Shown in pieces: positions 13,660 through 17,075 of a stretch of DNA of 17,075 bases. The notes beneath the pieces were generated by a model. The model saw only the letters and a list, made by a program, of their open reading frames with translations, made no database searches and was not told the origin of the DNA. Numbering within the stretch: the stretch's first letter is position 1; the number at the start of each line of letters is the position of its first letter. The stretch spans positions 1 through 17,075 of the forward strand of contig JASGGE010000085.1 in assembly GCA_047605205.1 (NCBI GenBank), read 5' to 3'. This DNA comes from Siphonobacter sp047605205 (GTDB lineage Bacteria; Bacteroidota; Bacteroidia; Cytophagales; Spirosomataceae). Position numbers and translations under genes: made by a program.

Positions 13660-14913
13660 TTGCTAAAACTACTTTACGATACTTCCCTTTTCTTGATGCG
13701 GCAGGGCTTTTCGCTGGCTTCATTAATACACCCTAAAGCGAAACGCTGGGCTCAGGGCCAGAAGCAGGTATGGCAACAGCCACTGGTGTCGGTTGACGGT
13801 CGGAGAACGGCCTGGTTCCATTGTGCCTCGGTGGGTGAATTTGAACAGGCTCGCCCGGTATTGGAAGCCTTTCGGGAGCACTATCCAGAATGGCGAATCG
13901 TATTAACGTTCTTTTCTCCGTCTGGATATGAATTACGTAAAAACTATGAGCAAGCGGATGTTGTGAGTTATTTACCCGCCGACACGGCTGAAAACGCCCG
14001 ACGATTTGTTGGTTCAGTACAGCCTCAGCTTGTGTTTTGGGTGAAATATGAGTTTTGGTATTACCATTTAATGGAATTAAAGCATCGCTCTATTCCGGTT
14101 CTTTTGTTTTCAGCGATTTTTCGGTCAGATCAATCATTCTTTAAACCATATGGGGGCTTTTATCGCTCGATTCTGGCGTGCTTCAGCCACTTATTTGTGC
14201 AGAATCAGATCTCAGTTGATTTACTAAGTCAGATAGGAATTAAGGCAGTAACCTTAGGGGGTGACACCCGTTTTGACCGGGTAATTGAGATAGCCGCTCA
14301 GGCAAAGGAATTTCCGCTGGTTAAAGATTTTTGTGGCGATGCTCAGGTGGCAGTAGGGGGGTCCATCTGGCCTGAAGACTGGGAGGTAATTCGAAATACA
14401 ATTTTTACTAAAGCCGATGATAAAGTTTTAAAATGGATTATTGCTCCGCACGAAATTAACGAAGAACAGATCAATCGCTGGATAGGAGACGTTCCCGTCT
14501 CTTGCGTTAAGTATTCAGAGGCAACTCCCGAAAATGTCAAAACCGCTCAAATTCTCTGGATTGATAATGTAGGCATGCTTTCCAGTTTATATCGTTACGG
14601 AAATTTTGCTTTTATAGGCGGAGCGTATAAAGATGGTTTGCATAACATTCTGGAAGCTGCCGTTTGGGGAATGCCGGTGTTTTTTGGGAATAAGAAATAT
14701 CAGAAATTTCAGGAAGCCCATGATCTGATTGCACTTGGCTCGGCACATACCATTACCGATGGAACACAATTTAAACAGATTATGGCAAGGCTATCCAGGG
14801 AAGAATTGGCCAGCGAATCGCTAAAGAGTCGCGAATATGTATATTCAAAAACGGGTGCTACTGACCTTATTATGCAATGGGTGCAGAATTGGGCGAACCA
14901 GACTGCTTCTTAA
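13660..14913 (+). CDS. waaA: 3-deoxy-D-manno-octulosonic acid (Kdo) transferase
   Basis: This membrane-anchored GT-B glycosyltransferase (family GT30) adds Kdo from CMP-Kdo to the lipid A precursor on the cytoplasmic face, so the cell has a normal LPS inner core. The 417-residue protein has an N-terminal hydrophobic anchor (about 1-25). The catalytic base E60 is in HCASVGEFEQARP. FWVKYEFWYYHL follows, and the C-terminal donor site is FIGGAYKDGLHNILEAAVWGMPVFFG. The family N-terminus (LLYD..LFLMRQGFSLASLIHPKAKRWAQGQ) reaches back to a TTG at 13660. In-frame stops at 13627 and 13633 exclude an upstream ATG, so the start is a TTG (or an adjacent ATT). rsgA follows after 27 bases, probably in the same operon. 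Confidence 0.95.
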   Translation: MLKLLYDTSLFLMRQGFSLASLIHPKAKRWAQGQKQVWQQPLVSVDGRRTAWFHCASVGEFEQARPVLEAFREHYPEWRIVLTFFSPSGYELRKNYEQADVVSYLPADTAENARRFVGSVQPQLVFWVKYEFWYYHLMELKHRSIPVLLFSAIFRSDQSFFKPYGGFYRSILACFSHLFVQNQISVDLLSQIGIKAVTLGGDTRFDRVIEIAAQAKEFPLVKDFCGDAQVAVGGSIWPEDWEVIRNTIFTKADDKVLKWIIAPHEINEEQINRWIGDVPVSCVKYSEATPENVKTAQILWIDNVGMLSSLYRYGNFAFIGGAYKDGLHNILEAAVWGMPVFFGNKKYQKFQEAHDLIALGSAHTITDGTQFKQIMARLSREELASESLKSREYVYSKTGATDLIMQWVQNWANQTAS

Positions 14914-14940
14914 TAATAAAGGTTATTGAAATAATATTAA

Positions 14941-15867
14941 ATGGAAAAAGGAATAGTAATTCGGTCAACGGGTTCCTGGTATGATGTGCGTGATGGAGAA
15001 GGGCACGTCTGGCAGGCCAGGTTGAAAGGAAAATTTAAAATTAAAGGCTTACAAACCTCCAATCCGCTGGCCGTGGGTGATCGGGTGGAGATGCTAATTG
15101 AAAACGAAAACGAAAACACGGCGATCATTTCACACATCGCCGACCGGGAAAATTACATTGCCCGGGCATCCGTGCATAAAACCAAACAGGCTCACTTACT
15201 GGCTGCTAACCTTGATCAGGCTATTCTGATTGTAACGCTCGATTTTCCGCGTACATCACTAGGTTTTATTGATCGCTTCCTGGTATCAGCAGAATCATTC
15301 CGAATTCCGGTAATAATCGTTTTTAATAAACAGGACATTTTCGACGACGCTGGCCGCGATCAGCATCAGCCAATTATTGATTTATACAGTCAGTTAGGGT
15401 ATGGAACGCTCCGCACATCAACTGTAACGGGCGAAGGAATGGATGAGTTGCGGAATATGCTCCGTGACAAAATATCACTCGTTTCCGGTCATTCAGGTGT
15501 CGGTAAATCAACAATTGTGAATACCATCGTTCCCGATCTGGACTTGCGAACAAGTGAGGTTTCTACTTTTGCCAATAAAGGAGTGCATACCACCACGTTT
15601 GCGGAAATGTTTGAAATTGAGCCAAAGTCGTTTATTATTGATACCCCTGGTATTAAAGAACTAGGGCTGATTGATATGGAACCCACAGAAATTAGTCACT
15701 ATTTCCCCGAAATGCGTGATTTATTGAATCAGTGCCGGTATCATAACTGCTTACACGTAAACGAGCCTGCCTGTGCAGTGCGTGAAGCCGTGGAGGCAGG
15801 TACTATTGCGATGAGCCGCTATCATAGTTATTTGGGGATGCTGGCCGGAGATGATAATCGTCGGTAA
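14941..15867 (+). CDS. rsgA: Ribosome small subunit-dependent GTPase A
   Basis: RsgA (YjeQ) is a late assembly factor that binds the 30S subunit near the decoding centre and hydrolyses GTP to leave it. The 308-residue protein has an N-terminal OB fold (about 1-70) and a circularly permuted GTPase domain. G4 (NKQD, 129-132) comes before G1 (GHSGVGKS, 183-190), the switch GVHTTT (214-219) and G3 (DTPG, 234-237). The zinc finger has C265, C270, H272 and C278. All expected ligands are present and the length is normal. It follows waaA with a 27-base gap and is closed by a strong terminator at 15912-15946. Confidence 0.97.
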   Translation: MEKGIVIRSTGSWYDVRDGEGHVWQARLKGKFKIKGLQTSNPLAVGDRVEMLIENENENTAIISHIADRENYIARASVHKTKQAHLLAANLDQAILIVTLDFPRTSLGFIDRFLVSAESFRIPVIIVFNKQDIFDDAGRDQHQPIIDLYSQLGYGTLRTSTVTGEGMDELRNMLRDKISLVSGHSGVGKSTIVNTIVPDLDLRTSEVSTFANKGVHTTTFAEMFEIEPKSFIIDTPGIKELGLIDMEPTEISHYFPEMRDLLNQCRYHNCLHVNEPACAVREAVEAGTIAMSRYHSYLGMLAGDDNRR

Positions 15868-15911
15868 GCTACTGTAATCGAAATCAATAGATTTTATATA
15901 ATTTGTACAAT

Positions 15912-15946
15912 AATGCTGACGGGTTCAAAGCCTGTCAGCATTTTTT
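15912..15946 (+). terminator. rsgA terminator
   Basis: A 12-bp stem (aatgctgacggg 15912-15923 / cctgtcagcatt 15931-15942, one G-T pair) with a 7-base loop runs into six T's at 15941-15946, about 45 bases after the rsgA stop. Confidence 0.9.
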
Positions 15947-15993
15947 GTGTAATGGTAGTTGACCGGATAGCAGGCAACTATCATTACACAAAA
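15943..15993. repeat. Second long hairpin directly after the rsgA terminator
   Basis: Arms 15943-15961 and 15975-15993 are complementary over 19 bp with one G-T pair, around a 13-base centre. The left arm uses the T-tract of the rsgA terminator, so the two hairpins compete for the same bases. It has T's on the left and A's on the right, the reverse of a plus-strand terminator. It may be an insertion scar, a REP-like element or a regulatory stem upstream of arsR. Confidence 0.55.
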
Positions 15994-16051
15994 GAATTTT
16001 TACTGCAATCCCTCACGCAAAACGAACGGAAAAAATATTTTTAGCTAAAGT

Positions 16052-16103
16052 ATTGTGCAACTAAATAATTGCATTTTGATTTGCAATCAAATCATTGCAC
16101 AAT
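16052..16103 (+). promoter_or_regulatory. Nested palindromic operator at the arsR start
   Basis: Outer arms attgtgcaa (16052-16060) and ttgcacaat (16095-16103) and inner arms attgca (16068-16073) and tgcaat (16082-16087) are all exact. All share one centre at 16077/16078, with 7-base spacers on both sides. Each arm carries a TTGCA/TGCAA core, so four half-sites lie in one 52-bp symmetric block. The right outer arm includes the A and T of the arsR start codon. This is the expected arrangement for autorepression by an ArsR-type dimer or dimer pair. Confidence 0.65.
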
Positions 16104-16416
16104 GGAAACGAGACGAGATATTTTTCAGGCCATAGCCGACCCGACAAGGCGGGCTATTATTACCCTTATTGCCCTACAGGCAATGACACCAAACGCCATT
16201 GCCGAACACTTTGACACATCACGGCAAGCAGTTTCAAAGCACTTACAAATTTTGACGGAGTGCGAATTGGTAACGCAAAAACAGCAAGGCAGAGAAATTT
16301 ATTACCAACTTCAAGTAAACAAAATGAAAGAAATAGACAAATGGCTGGAGCAGTTCCGCAAAATTTGGGAAGACCGCTTTGATAACCTTGATAAGCTATT
16401 GGCTAAAATGAAGTAA
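16102..16416 (+). CDS. ArsR-family winged-helix transcriptional repressor
   Basis: The 104-residue protein is a compact winged helix: METRRDIFQAIADPTRRAII (helix 1-2), MTPNAIAEHFDTSRQAVSKHLQIL (helix-turn-helix, recognition helix about 40-51), then the wing QKQQGREIYYQL and a C-terminal dimerisation helix about 74-104. The metal-site motif ELCVCDL is absent and only one cysteine (C54) is present, so it is not a classical metal sensor. It belongs to the ArsR type usually paired with SRPBCC/AHSA1 genes. I chose the ATG at 16102. A TTG at 16069 would extend the ORF by 11 residues, but these lie inside the operator palindrome and are not family-like. The SRPBCC partner starts at 17006, after an inserted gene. 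Confidence 0.92.
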   Translation: METRRDIFQAIADPTRRAIITLIALQAMTPNAIAEHFDTSRQAVSKHLQILTECELVTQKQQGREIYYQLQVNKMKEIDKWLEQFRKIWEDRFDNLDKLLAKMK

Positions 16417-16453
16417 TGCCACAAAGACACTAAAAAGATTTAGAAATTAAATA
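16417..16453 (+). repeat. Half REP plus duplicated 3' end of the GxxExxY gene (relic)
   Basis: Directly after the arsR stop, tgccacaaagacac (16417-16430) matches the opening of the REP-like repeats. It is then joined to 23 bases (16431-16453) identical to 16919-16941. In the downstream copy those bases encode the last residues IKRFRN and the stop of the GxxExxY gene. Here they code for nothing. It looks like what remains after most of an earlier gene copy was deleted. Confidence 0.7.
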
Positions 16454-16455
16454 TA

Positions 16456-16510
16456 GCCACAAAGACACTAAGGCACCAAGAAAAACTTCGTGCCTTTGAG
16501 CCTTAGTGGC
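16456..16510. repeat. REP-like palindrome upstream of the GxxExxY gene
   Basis: The outer arms gccac (16456-16460) and gtggc (16506-16510) enclose aaggcac (16470-16476) / gtgcctt (16490-16496) with an inner aag/ctt pair. An alternative pairing is ctaagg/ccttag. It shares aagaaaaacttcgtgcc (16478-16494) exactly with the downstream repeat. Such gccacaaag...cttagtggc palindromes are common in Bacteroidota intergenic DNA (recalled, not searched). Confidence 0.75.
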
Positions 16511-16545
16511 AGAATTATAACAATAAAATAAAAACAATAAAAAAT

Positions 16546-16938
16546 ATGGAATACAAAGAAATTTCGAACGAAGAAGAGCAAATAGGTAAAGCTATTGTAA
16601 ACGCTGCATACAAAATCCATAAAGAACTTGGACCGGGATTATTGGAGAAAGTGTATGAGGTTTGTATGGCTCACGAACTAAGAAAAGCAGGGTTTGATGT
16701 AATACGTCAGGTAGATATTCCTATCGTTTATGACGGAATTCAATTTGATGAAGGATTGAGGTTGGATTTACTTGTAAATCAGAAAGTAATCTGCGAATTG
16801 AAAGCTGTGGAATTGGTAAATCCTGTTTGGGAAGCTCAAATCATCAGTCATTTAAAACTTACGAGATTGAATTTAGGCTATCTTATCAATTTCAATGTAC
16901 CATTGATTAAAAATGGAATAAAAAGATTTAGAAATTAA
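16546..16938 (+). CDS. GxxExxY family protein (PD-(D/E)XK nuclease-like), unknown function
   Basis: The 130-residue protein carries the name-giving motif G31-LL-E34-KV-Y37 in KELGPGLLEKVYEVCMAHEL. A nuclease-like core follows, LRLDLLVNQKVICELKAVE, with D74, E84 and K86 in the D...ExK arrangement of the PD-(D/E)XK superfamily (PDDEXK_3). WEAQIISHLKLTRLNLGYLINF comes next. Length is normal and the gene looks intact. Activity and biological role are unknown; there is no toxin, methylase or transposase beside it. It is AT-rich (68 G/C in 180 bases at 16561-16740, versus 30 in 60 in a metK line) and sits between two REP-like palindromes, separating arsR from its usual SRPBCC partner. Acquisition as a repeat-borne unit is the best inference. 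Confidence 0.9.
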   Translation: MEYKEISNEEEQIGKAIVNAAYKIHKELGPGLLEKVYEVCMAHELRKAGFDVIRQVDIPIVYDGIQFDEGLRLDLLVNQKVICELKAVELVNPVWEAQIISHLKLTRLNLGYLINFNVPLIKNGIKRFRN

Positions 16939-16942
16939 ATAA

Positions 16943-16991
16943 TGCCACAAAGGCTCTAAGACACTAAGAAAAACTTCGTGCCTTAGTGGCA
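16943..16991. repeat. REP-like palindrome downstream of the GxxExxY gene
   Basis: tgccac (16943-16948) pairs with gtggca (16986-16991). Inside, ctaagacactaag pairs with cttcgtgccttag at 11 of 13 positions around an A-rich loop. It begins 4 bases after the GxxExxY stop and shares 17 exact bases (16966-16982) with the upstream copy. Confidence 0.75.
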
Positions 16992-17005
16992 AAAAAATAA
17001 AAAAT

Positions 17006-17075
17006 ATGAACAGAGAACTGAAAATGACCAGAACGGTAAACGCACCGATTGACCTTGTTTGGCAAGCGTGGACAC
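17006..17075 (+). CDS. SRPBCC/AHSA1-type protein (3' end outside window)
   Basis: An ATG at 17006 opens 23 codons to the window edge: MNRELKMTRTVNAPIDLVWQ, then AWT. The pattern RTVNAPIDLVWQAWT is the first strand and helix of SRPBCC/AHSA1 (START-like, helix-grip) proteins, which follow ArsR-type regulators in many operons. The preceding aataaaaaat is identical to the bases before the GxxExxY start. Ligand and function cannot be judged from this fragment. Confidence 0.75.
   Translation, partial: MNRELKMTRTVNAPIDLVWQAWT

Larger units (their letters stand above)
16417..17005 (+). mobile_element. Candidate repeat-bounded GxxExxY module inserted in an arsR-SRPBCC operon
   Basis: The GxxExxY gene is bounded by direct repeats of roughly 118 bp (16431-16548) and 90 bp (16919-17008). 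Each copy has the same order: the 23-bp gene-tail segment, a REP-like palindrome, and the 13-bp aataaaaaatatg that includes the following ATG. The unit lies exactly between the arsR stop and the SRPBCC start. No transposase or target duplication outside these repeats is visible, so mobility is inferred from the repeat structure and operon interruption. Confidence 0.5.

Noticed and set aside
16069..16101. Upstream TTG start for the ArsR protein
   Set aside because: It lies in the centre of the operator palindrome and adds residues not seen in the family.
16417..17005. CRISPR array or toxin-antitoxin locus at the repeat-rich right end
   Set aside because: There are only two full palindromic copies with a gene between them and no regular spacers; the GxxExxY gene has no small partner gene.

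Overview
The window looks like a chromosomal segment of a Cytophagales bacterium (Bacteroidota, Spirosoma/Siphonobacter-like). The pointers are: several TAnnTTTG -7 promoter boxes and almost no Shine-Dalgarno sequences; Gram-negative Kdo transferase (waaA); a lycopene beta-cyclase typical of pigmented Bacteroidota; a bacillithiol-type YtxJ protein; and a GxxExxY gene flanked by the palindromic repeats common in this phylum. The genus is inference. No 16S or other rRNA, tRNA, CRISPR array or transposase was seen.

Left part (1-3300): the 3' part of a ribosome hibernation factor (HPF/RaiA), an unusually long hairpin, about 460 bases with no convincing gene, then a secreted GH3 beta-glycosidase ending in a bidirectional terminator. 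Middle, all on the minus strand (3323-12617): a large DUF2339 membrane protein, a secreted beta-rich protein of unknown function, a secreted S1 sulfatase, metK, crtY, lipA and a putative outer-membrane beta-barrel protein. These are mostly separate transcription units with their own hairpin terminators. metK has a good promoter whose predicted transcript opens with a structured leader. Next comes a block with changing orientation: osmC (+) converges on ytxJ (-), and ytxJ diverges from waaA-rsgA (+). The ytxJ/waaA intergenic region carries a perfect inverted repeat.

Right end (15868-17075): after two hairpins the sequence becomes more AT-rich. An ArsR-type repressor gene starts inside a nested, symmetric 52-bp palindrome that is probably its own operator. 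An SRPBCC/AHSA1-type gene, the usual operon partner of such regulators, starts at 17006 and runs off the window. Between them sits a GxxExxY (PD-(D/E)XK-like) gene embedded in REP-like palindromes. Its 3' end and downstream repeat are duplicated upstream of it, so the operon seems to have been invaded by a repeat-associated gene module. This is the most interesting part of the window.

Most genes are housekeeping or envelope functions (SAM synthesis, lipoylation, LPS core, ribosome maturation and hibernation, thiol redox), with some glycan-degrading enzymes and pigment synthesis. They do not form one pathway. The GH3 and sulfatase genes are not in a polysaccharide utilisation locus, since no SusC/SusD pair is present.
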